A stretch of DNA of 64,000 nucleotides from Celoporthe dispersa (taxonomy: Eukaryota; Ascomycota; Sordariomycetes; Diaporthales; Cryphonectriaceae). The DNA lies in contig WAID01000003.1 in assembly GCA_016584495.1 (NCBI GenBank), forward strand, positions 2,666,001 to 2,730,000, given 5' to 3'. This document shows positions 48,484-59,935 of the stretch, piece after piece (the stretch's first letter is position 1; each line of letters opens with the position of its first letter). Made by a program: the position numbers and the translations under genes. A model generated the notes under the pieces. That model did not search any database, had not been told where the DNA came from, and saw only the letters and a list, made by a program, of their open reading frames with translations.

Positions 48484-49421
48484 TCGGAAGCACATCACCA
48501 ATCTTTCCTGGGCGCCCAGACCTTTTAGAACATTTCTTCCTCCCTGCACAGCTCCATCGGCTGAGGTAGGGTGTGTCTCTCGGGGTAGGAATTTATTTCA
48601 CTGCTTGCGATGAGAGTTTAGTGTATTGGTAGAGCTACGTGAATTTTAGCCTCTCCATTGCTGTCCACCGGTTGCTGCTCATCCTAGAGACGCAGCCACA
48701 ATTGTCAGTCCTCGGGGAAATAATTCGAAGATGTTTAGTCTTCATGTGAGTGGCGTGTGGTCTTCTTTCAACGGGCGTCGAAAAGTTACAGAGACAGGTG
48801 GTGTTGATGCCAGGGCGAGCTCAAGTCACAGCCATGCCAGTTTGCAATAGCATTCATTAGAACGATGCTGCATCGGTTATTCAGCCGGCTAGACAACTGG
48901 AGGCCATACAGTGTGCGTTGAAGTGCAGTCCAAGCTGCGACCAACCAGCCAGCCAACCAGGGAGGGGAAAATGGAGGAAAAGAACCTTGAGGAAAGAAAT
49001 AGATTGAAGGAGGAAAAAAAAATCATTTGCCCCCAGCACACAGTCACCCACCCAAAACCGACTCCCAGTATACCATGTGGACAAGAGAAGTGAACAGGAA
49101 TTAGTACAGGTTGCATGCAGGTGCAGAACGATGCGACCTTTTAGTTTTCCTCTTTTCGCTTCCAGGCCAATGAAATCAATGAACCCCACACGATGCGCCA
49201 GAAACGGGATGCATGCACAGCTTTTCTTTAAAACACCCTCGTCATTGATCATGCCACGTACCTCCTCCACAGCCCCAGGAGGTAGTCCCGCCTCCTGTTC
49301 ACCACAAATGCGGTCAGCAGGCCGACACCTGCCCACTGCCACCACTGCACCTTGCGGAGCTGCCATCTTATCCTGCCGAGGGACAGCACGGATGTCCGTT
49401 GCTGTACGATCGAGGGGGTGA
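48484..49421. other. Convergent intergenic region, QPRT / glucokinase
   Basis: 938 bp of 3' flanks. No gene or repeat recognised. Confidence 0.6.
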
Positions 49422-51201
49422 TTAGCACACGACGGCCTTGGACTCGACGGGGACGGTCTTCGCGAGCTCGGGCATCACAGCAGCAGCAGCTCCGCTACGC
49501 AAGACGGGTCTTACCTGGTTCATCACCTCCGGCGTCGGCTGGTGTTTCTCCATGGCTGTTGCGACGAGCGCGATCAGCGCCGCACCGACGCCGGATCCAT
49601 CTTTCGCGATGCCGATACGGATTCTCTTGGCACCCTCCTCACCGATGCCCTCAATCGACTTGAACGCCTCGTCCATCATGTCGCGGAAGTATGGGTAGTG
49701 CTCGACGAGACTACCGTCCACGCCCACATCAACCGGCTCGCCGTCCCAGGCGGGGTCAGTCAGCTTGCCCGTCTTCAAGACGATGGCAGCGACCGCGACA
49801 GCCGACAGGCGGGCCGCACGTCGTCCGATGGCCTCGGCGACAGCCTTGAAGGCCTGTGCGTCCTCCAGGGAGGGGCTGTACACCAGCAGCTGGTCCTCGA
49901 GCGCCTGGCGCAGGGTACCCAGGCCCGGTGTGTTGTCCGCCGCAGCAACAGACATGATCGCCGTGTCGACGCCCCACTGCCTGAAGATGCCCGAGTCCTT
50001 TGCGATGGTCGTCGTCGACCGCCAGTCGTTGGAGCTCGAGTTGACATCGTGGAAGAGCTGGACGTCCTCCTGCTTCAGCAGGTCCAGGATCGTGAGGCGC
50101 AGGATCTCGCCGAGGAACATGCCAGACACGCGCTTCTCGAACATCTGGATGCCGGGGTTGTTGCTGTCCTTGTCCAGCTGGTGGTCCCAGGTGGTGTCGG
50201 GCAGCACGTTGAGCTGGTTGTCAAAGGAGCCCCACTCGGTATTTATGACCATATCTCCGGTCGAGCTGTCGAACTGGCCCTGTACATCCTTCTTGACGTT
50301 GGACAGCCTCTCGATGTATGCGCCGTTGGTGCCGGTGCCGAAGATGGCGCCCAGGACGGTGCCCTGCTTGCCAGGCGAGGTGTAGGAACGCGCCATAAGG
50401 GTTCCGACGGTGTCGTTGACGAGGGCGGCCACCTTGACGGGCAGGCCGAGCTTGTCGATCTCGCTCTGGAGCAGCTCGCAGACGTCCTTGCCGACGGCGT
50501 CAGGGATGTCGAAGCCCTTGGTCCACCGCATCAGGATGCCCTGGTTGATGCCAATCTGCTGGACAGGGAAGCTGAAGGTGAAGCCCAGGCGGAAGATCTC
50601 CTCGTCCTTGAAGCCCTCCGGGCTGCTGAAGGTGAAGCGCCTCCTGGTACGGTGCTCGAAGTGCTCGTTGTGGTGTGTTCGGAGGAAGATTTCGATCTGC
50701 TTTGCGAGGAAGGCGAAAAGGTCTCTGGCAGTCTTGGCGGTCATGAGGTCTTTGGGGATCGCCACCTTGGAGTAGGTGAGGTTGAAGGTGGTGTCACCGT
50801 TCAATTGGATCGAGCAGACCCGGAAATTGGTGCCTCCGAGGTCGACGGCGAGGTACAGGCCCTTGCGCATCGGTGTCAGTCAGAATTTGTCGCCGCGTGC
50901 GCAGTGCGTGTGTGCGCGCGCGCGTGTTCGGGCGAGGGGCTGCTTACCTTCTCGGTGCCATTAGGAACGCCGGTGACGTATGTGGGAATCTGGCTCAGGC
51001 TGGTGCCGTCCTTCTCCAGCCCGAGTTCTGCAACATATGAGCTCGTGAACCAAGACTGGTGCGACAAAAAAAAAAAAAAACAGGAGGGAGAGGGGCAGGC
51101 ATACCCATCTGGCTGAGGAATTCCAGCACGCCCTTGTTAAGTTCGGCATCGCTGTACTCGAACTCGTGGACGATGCGGTTTGTTTCCGAGGTGAGCCCCA
51201 T
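49422..51201 (-). CDS. glkA: Glucokinase (hexokinase family)
   Basis: Predicted 538-aa ATP-dependent glucose kinase, first step of glycolysis, cytosolic. Exons 51201-51105, 51027-50948, 50861-49422, phases consistent. Features: phosphate-binding DLGGTNFRVCSI, substrate-loop region FTFSFPVQQIGINQGIL and RWTKGFDIP, catalytic Asp in LVNDTVGTLMARSY, second phosphate loop IFGTGTNGAYIE, EWGSFDN, and MFEKRVSGMFLGEILR, a block I associate with fungal glucokinases rather than hexokinase I/II. Single ~55-kDa module as in fungi. Start is ATG 51201 (MGLTSETNRIV). Intron 1 contains a long poly-A/T run and intron 2 an alternating GC/GT tract. The name glkA follows the Aspergillus usage; a hexokinase-like assignment is the only serious alternative. 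Confidence 0.93.
50904..50927. repeat. Alternating purine-pyrimidine tract in glucokinase intron 2
   Basis: About 24 nt of GT/GC alternation, a sequence type prone to Z-DNA and length variation. Confidence 0.7.
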
Positions 51202-54200
51202 TGTGAGCGGCCTTGAGACGGGAGCTGAGGTAGGAAAGACTTGAGGGTTTTCACACACAGGCTCTGGTGAGGCTTGGGCGAGAGGGGAGTAGACGGGACG
51301 GAGGAGAGGGTGAAGCGCTATTAAATGAGAGAAACGGAGTAGCTTGGCGTCATGGAGGACAAGCTGTACGAGCTAGAACAAGGAGGAGGAGCAGGGTCAG
51401 CTATGGGAACCAAGTACCATGTACAGTACGTAGGCGAGTAGTCTGGGTACCGGGGTACCTCCGTAACCTCTCCCCACGGCAAGGCGCAAGGCACGCAAGG
51501 CACGCGACAAAATGGCAGTGGGAAGCCTTTGTGGTGGGTGCCAGTGGTGAGATTGTGCGGGGCAAGGTTTCTGGAGGGGGAGCTAAGATGCAAAGAATTG
51601 GCCGGATTGGGGCCGCTGGAAAGCCCGCGGCCGAGGTCGCGACCCATGGGGGGGGGGAGGGATGGACGAAGGGTGTGCATGGGGGCGAGCCAATAACTTA
51701 CTAAGACCAGAACGATAGAGACCCAGAGGATAGGTACTCTATTTGCGAGTGAGAACTCTGAAACAGAAGGAGACGATGGTGACGAGGGAGGATAAACGCC
51801 TTGCGCGTGACCGGCGGCTCTCTTTGTCGTTGTTGCCACTGTTGTTGGTGGTGGTGGTGCTGCTCTTCCTTCTTCTCCTGTTGGTGCTCGACTTTTTTTT
51901 CTTGACCTCGAGGTCTGGGCTGCCCACTGGTGGTACAGGATCGTCGTCAATGGCGCGCCATGAGGCGCTGCCGAACAACGAAGGCGGCTCCAGTTTGGCG
52001 ACGGTTCAGACCGGGATCGAGGCAGTCCAGCACGGCAGGGCAGGAGAACCCAAGCCCTTTTTTTTTCTCCCTCCCCTCCCCGTGACGTACTGTCTGGCCC
52101 GCCCGCTGGGGTTGCTGGGTCCGTCGCTGAATCGTATTTTCGAAAAGCCTTCTATATCGCCTTATCCCGGACCGATGTACCGTTCAGGGGGAGAAATAGA
52201 GAAGGAATTCAAGACGAGACAGAATCAAAAGGCCTGCCAGTCCTGCAGGCGGTCACCTCGCTGACCGAGCCAGCAATGACGTGCCGTCGGTGTGTACCTA
52301 CCTGCTCGAGAGATATGCTGGCGAGGGAACGATAGGGGGGAGGGGGGAAAGGCGGCCTCTCTGTTACTGGCCAAGATCGAACAAACCAGCAAGAAGCCTG
52401 TGCGGCGGTGGTAGCTGGCGGAGATTTCGGAAACAGTTTCAGTGGAGCGAGGATTGGAAAAGGGCCGGATACCATGCAGGTCGAAGTCTGGCAATGAGAT
52501 CATGGGCGAGGCCCCGGGTACCCAACAAAAACGAGCGCGACCTGAGCCCCTGCGTGAACCTGCCGATAGATAGTGAGATGTCCGGGGTCGTATCAGTCGA
52601 ACGTGCCGCGACACAGCGTGACAATAAAGAGATCTGGATCTGTCAAGGATGAGAGGGAGAGGTGTGGTGGTGTGCTGCAGCGTATTAAGGGAAAGAAGGT
52701 GGTCGTTGAGGGCGGCGGCTGGTGCTCACGGGGCCTGGATTACAGAGATTTGGTGGGATCGGTAGTGGAGTGGCCCTTCTGGCGCTGGGCGCTGGACGCT
52801 GGGCGGTCAGTTGAGAAGCGCCTGGCTCTGGCTCTGGCCCCGGCACTCTGTGATTTTTGTAGACCTGACTGTCGTGTACCTTTTCTCCTGCAGGAGGACT
52901 GTGCTCCAGATAGAGAAAAGATTTATCTCTCGGTATCGTGCGTATCTCGATACACATGTAAGACCCCTTGCTGGAGCTAGCCCAGCGAGGTGCATGCAAC
53001 GAATGTAGAGCCTAGGTCATAAGTTGCAGGTGCTTGGGCGAGATTACCGCCAGCTGCAGGATAGACCAACTGCAGGCCATGCGTTAGTGAGTGCCTGTGA
53101 CCTGGGACAGCTGCAGGTGCACACACACGAGCAGCCAGTTAGCGAACAGGCACAAGATGGCGTCTCCTCTTTTTTTCTCTCTTTTTTCTTCCCCTCTTTT
53201 TCTTCTTTTCTTTCTTTTTTTTCTTTCCTTTTTCTTTCCTTTTCTGTCTTTTGCTGTTGTTCTCGTCTTCACCCCCCCGGTACTGGACTGATAGACAGAC
53301 GAGGGTGGGGACGCTGTGGTCCTGTATTGTACACGGTACCTGAGCTCCACCCGCTTCGAGTCGCCAAGATCAATTGAAGTTCCAAGGCCCTGGGAGCCTC
53401 AATGCACGAGTGGACCCTCGCAGTCCCGTTGGGATGACGCAAATTTTGTGCCGGACGGAGGATGGTATCCACCCGGCACGAACAGAAAGTTCAAGAATCA
53501 GCGGGCTTCCCGTGGGGCAATGCTGTTGTGACGGGGAAATTATCGTGGAGAGAGAGAGAGAGGGTGGGAGACAGGAAAATCGCGGGTTGATCGAGACTTG
53601 TCGTGGGGCTGCCAATGCCAGTGGTACCTGTCCCTGATTTTGCCTGCCTGGATGGACTCGTCTGCTGTCGGCTTGTCTTGGCCTGCTGCGGTTCTAGGAC
53701 CCCTCCCCTTGTAGGAATGAGGCTCTTCCCTCTGTCAAGTCGCTCGCTCTCTTCCTCGCTCGTCCGCTCGGCCGCTCGATCGATGATGGTTCTGGGCACT
53801 TGAGGCCTGCTTGGTCCTGGTGTCTGTCCCGTCTTGTGACAAGACAGGTTTGCGGAGAGGTCAAACGAGTCTGGGGAACGACCGGAGAGTGTGGGACCCC
53901 GGGGAAGGGGCGGAGCGAGGCGCGAAAGGACCGAATTGATGGGCTCACGATCACGAATGAATTCGTCGGCGGTCGACGGAGGTTGGCCGAGACGATCACG
54001 GAACCTTTCGAGAAGTCGCGAGCAACGAAGAAGGCTCTTGTCGTCACAGGACTCGCAATCTCACGCGAGGAAGGAGCGCCGGCATGCGATTCCCGGGCGG
54101 ACCTCCCCAGAGAGCGGTTTGGGGACTCCACGTTCGGGTGCAGCTCGACTCCAGATTTTCGACCTGCAGCTTTCGAACTCTCCACGGGTTCCCGGAGGAG

Positions 54201-54700
54201 GGAGACAATAATGCAGGTCAGGTCGTCCAATGTGAGGAAGAGATTAATTCCTCGAGCAAAGCCGAGGCTTCCTTCTCTCAGCTCTTTTTCTTTTAATCTC
54301 TCGTGCCACCTGTCCTGAGGCCAGCACACTCAATTCTCCGCACTGGCTGGCGGCCGTCTCGCAGAAATGGAGGGGTGGAGTCCGTGCCAGTTCAGGGAGG
54401 TAGGTGACCCGCTAGCTCGATTTTCCCGTTTTCTGAAGCCATTCCCGGGGAAGCTCACTGCGCAAAGTTGCAACGTGGCTGGATTCAGCATGAAACGAGA
54501 TTTTCCGGGCACGCCCTCACCTCCTAACCCCCCTAGCCTATCTTCAGGAGTCGGACATGAGACATATCGGAAGCGCCACAGAAATGACCGGCAGCCTCGA
54601 ATCAAAGCTGTGTGCACTCACTGCGCGACATCTGGAAGTGCCCACGGTCTGTGGGACATGTTCACCTCAGATTCCGCGTGGCCGTGCATCAGGAACACAG
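51202..54700. other. Gene-poor region upstream of glucokinase
   Basis: Part of an 8.7-kb stretch with no convincing gene. ORFs of 170-210 codons occur on both strands (51321-51950 minus; 53694-54329 minus; 53800-54318 plus), but none shows a recognisable domain and some overlap one another. The first part should include the glucokinase promoter and leader. A polypyrimidine tract occupies about 53160-53260. Confidence 0.5.
53160..53260 (+). repeat. Polypyrimidine (T/C) tract
   Basis: About 100 nt almost entirely T and C. Similar tracts precede fungal transcription starts; no start is assigned here. Confidence 0.7.
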
Positions 54701-56600
54701 CTGAGCAACGCGCCTGTCGAGGTCGTCCAAGCGGGCAATAGGGGCTAGCTGTGCCCAGGCTAGTTTTGGTGACCCTACTGTGCATTGCGACAGCTATGCA
54801 ATGACTGGAAGCATAGTTGGCCCATTGATCGCAGGCCCGATGCCGAAGCTGGGAGAACTGGAGGTGCTGCTCATGCTCAATGGAGTGAACACACCGCGTC
54901 TACGGCCAAACTATCGCAAGGCTGCTGCTACTGCCCGTTGCAGATGGCTTGAGGCTCTTCGACGGGCAGATGCAGGGAGGTTGTGGCAGGAGGGATGCAG
55001 GTGAGGCTGGCTGGCTCAACCTGCTTGACAAACGCTGGAAGTCGATGTAACCTCGCCGGCGGCAGGACGTCAAGGATAAGGCAGGGAACACTATCACAAC
55101 AAACGATGGAAGGCCTAAAAGACAGACATTGCTTGATTCAGTGCCAAGTGGCTATGGTAAAGAGGCAACTTGAGTCTAGGAGAGAAACCTACTTAAATAG
55201 GCACCCAGACTCCTCGCTGTCAGCCAATCACACCTCATGTGCTCATTAACATGAGCACCCAGGACTTGCGGTTGTGGAAGCAGCGTCTGCGTATCTGTGT
55301 TTGTGTTTTCGAACAAGTCCGAACCCTGGTGTTGAAGCACATAGCCATGCAAGGAGTGAGTTGTGAGGCCCATATTCAGCACCGCCGTAGGAAGTTGGAG
55401 GACTTGTCTATAATTGTGATGATTTCAAGAAAGATTGCGGCACAGGGACAGGCAATTCTGTAGGAACAGGAGCTCTCTATGGAAAGAAGGTGGTGCTAGG
55501 AGAGCCGGGCAGTAATTAGTCCTCTGGGGAGGAGCAGTCCGATTCTTGGAGGGGCTCAAGGTGCAGAACTGGTGCTCATGCTCCCCATCGTGGCAGATTT
55601 GTACCTAGGTTCACATTATAGTTCTAGTGCTCTGATTGTAGAAACCCCAATTACGCATGCCTTGATTTAGGAGAGAAGGCTTATGCAAATGTACTTTATG
55701 TTGCTAATTCGGTAAATTTGTTGATCTTAGAATATCACACCCACTTGATCAATACAATCACCTTGGAAGTAGATGTCTCTCGGTTCAGGTGTAACTACAG
55801 GAGATCCATTTATTGTGAACAAAGATTGCATGTACAGATGGGTACCTCTTGTTAGTAAAGCAGAATTTATCCGGGCGGAGGCTTAGAACAATGGCATAGG
55901 ATAAGGTAAACCACTTAGATAGATCTACGATGTAGAAGAATGATGAAGGTCAGCTAATGAGGAGGATGGGGCTCGTTCTAGGAGCTTTACCTAAATCACA
56001 AGAAGGAAGGCGACCTAAATTAGTCCAGCTTTGGTCCCCTCCCTGACATAAGAATAGTGACTCCAAGGTCTAAGTTGTGAAATAAGTTCAAATAGCATTC
56101 AGGCATGGGATAAGAGCACATTAGTCATAAGCCTGTAGAAAGATATCAAATGATAGCTTTTGAGGAGTGCAAAAACATCTTGCTTGCGCCTTCACATCTT
56201 TTTCTTCCCTTTCTTTTCCTGGTACACTTGACAGTCTCTACTTTGAGGCTACCTCAAACAGACAGTTCCATGTCAACTCCATACAGCTTCGACTCACTGC
56301 TGTTGGGATGACCTCACAAAGTGCACGCTGCAGAGCACATGAGCCTTGCGAGGCAGTTCATACATATCTTGGCTAACAAATTCCAAAGCAGGCATTGAAC
56401 ACGATGGGAAGACAGAATCAAGATAAAAGACCTAGAGGTACCTCTGGATGCAGAGGGAAGAGCATGCTGGTGACGCTGAGCTGAGCTGGCCCCGAGATCA
56501 AGGAGGTGATCTCGATCCAGCAAGACCTGACAAGAAAGGTGTCCTCACCCTAAAGAGAAGAGACATCTATCTCTCTCTGAGAATGATGCATGTTGATCAC
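54701..56600. other. AT-richer, TpA-rich intergenic block
   Basis: Visibly lower in GC than its surroundings, especially 55600-56150, with many TAG/TTA/CTA trinucleotides and no long ORF. It could be a decayed, RIP-affected mobile-element relic, but no terminal repeat, target duplication or transposase fragment was identified. Confidence 0.4.
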
Positions 56601-59600
56601 CTGCTATTGCGCTTCTAGTATGAGCCTCCATTGGGGGCTACACAGAACCACCTACAGCATCACTCTAGCGCATGGGTATGGGGGCCAACATTCGGATCCA
56701 TGGGATACCGGAACCGAGTCCACGGCTGGCTATCGGCTCCGCGAGTTACCGGAGAACCACCGCGAGATCATGACAGGGCAATTCCCAGCCCCGAGTGCTT
56801 GGTGAGTGCACCCGGGCTGGGAATGTAGCCATGATGGGACCCCAAGGCTCATCAGCCGTATCGCTTGTGATTGCCTGATGCTGCGGGTCGCGTGCCAATA
56901 GACACCCGCCGGGGGGCCCAACGAGGCGGCTCGCGGCTATCAGGTCCAATCATGGCACGGTTGAGGGCAAACATGGGGACGGATAAGGTGCCATGTAGCA
57001 GCTCGAGGTGGGCACCCAGGCCTCACACTGCTCGGGTCGGCGTGGACAATACGACGTCCAAGGTTTTGATATCGTCGCGATAGCCGCCGTGGAGAGGTGC
57101 ATGAGGTTGCATGCGGCGGTGCAGGGGTCCTTTCGACCCTGCGGTCAGCCTAGTTGCAACTGTCCCTTCTGCTTGTGGCGGTTCCTGTTAGCCTGCTCGG
57201 CCTAGCGGAACTGGCCCTCGGACACGATCTGGGTAAGCACCTTGATGGTGGTCCAGGTCATTCTTCGCATCATAACAGCCAAGGCAGGAAGAAGTCGGTG
57301 AGAGAAAGGAGAGACCATCAAGCAATTTGTAAGATTAAAAATAAATCAGCGCCAGCAACAGCTTTGCATCTTGCAGTGAGGGGTGGTGGTGGGCGGGATG
57401 ATGGTGTTGAGGCGTTCCTGAGGGCGGAGCCAGACTGAGCCTCTCTGTGTGGGGGAGCACCCCTGAAGAGACTCAGCCGCGTCCCGCCCACCCATCCCAC
57501 CACCGTGCGTGCCGGGATATGGTTCATTTCGACATGACCGCCTCTGCAAAGCTTGGGATGAACGGCTGAGGACTCCGGCCGCGACACTGGGGAACGTGTG
57601 GCTCGCCGGGACCGACAAGAAAGCTCGCTCCCCTTGAAGCGGGGGGAGAGCATGTGTCCGGAACGGGCATGGGAGGGAGACAAAGATCAGCCATGGCTTG
57701 CAGCTGAAGGAGGGGAGAGGGAGACAAGTGAACAGAGGACGTGGATGCGGTGAAGGTGCATCTGGCCCTCTCAGCTCCAGCAGCTGGAGATTGGATCTCG
57801 ACGGGCATCACGACGGAAGGGGGGGGGACATTGATGCATGAGGGGTGACTACAGCATGCTACATAGAACCATCGGTCATGCCGTAGTTGGTCGTGGTGTC
57901 GGAAGAGTTTTTGAGATGCACGCATGCCAGCCCCCAAGAGAGAGGGCGGGGGAGAGAGAGAGAGCTGTCAACCTGTAGCAGTCAGCATGGTGTGGTTGTA
58001 GGGTTGCAGGGCAGTAGGGCAGTAGGGCTAGATCGTGCTATACGCTACACGCAGCAGGTACTATGTACCATGGCAAGGTATGGTGCTGGGGTCCTTATCC
58101 ACTACAGCCAAGCGCGGGGAGGGGTTACAGCATCTTGTTGCGACAATTGACTAACACCTCAACCCTCAGAATGGCACCCTCGCCATTCCATGCCCATCAT
58201 CTATCACCCAGATCATTATTCACCGCCACTGATCCAGATCTAGCACTTCTGGGGACCGGGAGACCCCAGTGGCCCCGATGCTGCCAGACAAGCCCATATG
58301 GTCTTATTATCCTCGAGCAGGCGAATTGCGGTTGCAGGATCATTAGTAAGATAATCCTTCTGGCCAGCGGGGGCATCGCAGGGCCCGGGAGGATTTGCTA
58401 TGCACTACGGTAGCACCACCGTTGTACGCACGTACTGGTGTACTGAGGAGATCATCCTAGGAATGATAGATGTGTGCTGTGACGGGAGCATGGCAGAGGG
58501 TCCTCTTGTGCTCTGTCTCTTGGTCAGTCACCAACTCCATCTGGTTGGGAGGAAAAAGAGGGGGAGGGAAAGAAAAAAAACAAAAGGGACATACATGGCC
58601 TGTCAGAGTTGGCATCATGTAGCAAGCAGGGACTGGGGCCAGGGAGGTAGATGGAGCACAGCTGTGTTGGTTGTGTTGGTGTAGGACTCAAGGCTCAGCT
58701 GCGCTGCTCCAACGACAGCTGATTGGGCTGGGCAGCCCCCCAGACTGAGGGAAGTCCTAGATGGGAACCCCCTCCTCGCTGGCCGCTGCAGCCTGTACCA
58801 CACACACCACACCCAACCTCGTCCCACTCCACTTATTCTTGCTCCCATGTCCTCCTTCCCTCCATCCATCTCTGCCTCCCTTCACCGCAGCTGGTGGTTG
58901 TCCTGTCCTGCATCTGATCTGACTCCACATGCAGCGAGGCAGTGGGATGAATGAAATTTTCTTCTTCTTGAATGAGTGAGCAGTCCTCCCACAAGCCCAG
59001 CTGTGTGCCGTGCCATTCACACGGACTCGCTGCCTGATGGTCGGTCGCCTTTTCTGTCTCTCTCTCTCTCTCGATCCCCCTAACCTCCCTCCCCCCTGTC
59101 GGATCCGACCTAACCTAACCCAACCCAACCTGCCCTGCCTGGCCGTTTGTGCCGCTGCCGCCGATTTACGCCTCCCGTTACAGTCCCCCTCCTTAGTCCT
59201 GAGCATTTACCATTTATCGACAGACCAGGACTTTTTCTCCTTCTCCTTCAGATGCCTGCTTAGCAAGCCGAACGGAGACGGACCAGGACAAGAAAGCAAC
59301 CCTCCCATAGCGCCTTTTTCCTTGTCCTTGTCACCGTAGCCGTGGCCGTCACTAAGCTGCACCGTCGCTCTGCTGCAACCTTTCAGCCTGCAGTCCCCCG
59401 TCCCGTCCTATCTTCTCTTCTGGTCCTACACCTGCCTGCTCCACGACCTAACACACTGCAGCCCGCAGAGCTAGCTAAGCCAGCCAAGCCAGCCTGACCT
59501 GACCCACCTCAGCCCGAGGAGGTCCCAGCACGCAGGACTGAACTGACTGACTGGCGGAACTGAGGAAGATTTGAGCAGAGCAGACCTGCCAGACTCCTCA

Positions 59601-59935
59601 GCCTAGCCCGACGGACTGTTACAGTCGCAAGAGAGACCTGGATGAACCTAATTTCTGACACCCGTCCTACACACACACCCGTGGACATCGATACGGGCAC
59701 CACATCCACATTCTACCTGCCCTCTCGGTCTCGCGTCCTGCGTCCTGCGTCCTTCGCCCCCCCCCCCTCTCTCTTCTCTTGGGCTGGAAGTAGTCGTGCC
59801 ACCTGCTTTCCTACCATTTCCACCCTCTTTTTTCCCCTCTCTCTCTTTTTTCTTCTTTCCTTTTTCCTTCTCTTCTTCCTCTCTTCTTTTATTCAAAACC
59901 CCTCTCCCCCCCTCCGGCCTTAGGCCCTCTTACTT
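56601..59935. promoter_or_regulatory. Gene-poor region and long leader of the Hsp70-like gene
   Basis: No convincing gene. A bulged GC-rich hairpin lies at 57121-57142. Tandem GGGCAGTA units occur near 58008-58030. The last ~150 bp before 59936 is a T/C-rich leader typical of fungal 5' UTRs. Confidence 0.45.

Noticed and set aside
49542..51116. 524-codon open frame on the plus strand
   Set aside because: Antisense to glucokinase and crosses its introns; same codon-bias artefact.
51321..51950. 209-codon minus ORF just upstream of glucokinase
   Set aside because: Low-complexity Pro/Ser translation with no family resemblance; more likely promoter and leader sequence.
53694..54329. Overlapping 211-codon minus and 172-codon plus ORFs
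   Set aside because: No recognised domain, mutual overlap, GC-rich context; neither has promoter or intron support.
56493..56514. CGAGATCA/TGATCTCG inverted repeat with 6-bp spacer
   Set aside because: 8-bp arms at this spacing are expected several times by chance in 64 kb.
58955..58972. TTCTTGAA, heat-shock-element-like core upstream of the Hsp70-like gene
   Set aside because: Only two units, almost 1 kb from the ATG, inside a TTC-rich run; expected by chance.
59108..59131. CCTAACCTAACCCAACCC, telomere-like units
   Set aside because: Too short and degenerate for an interstitial telomere; part of a C/T-rich leader.
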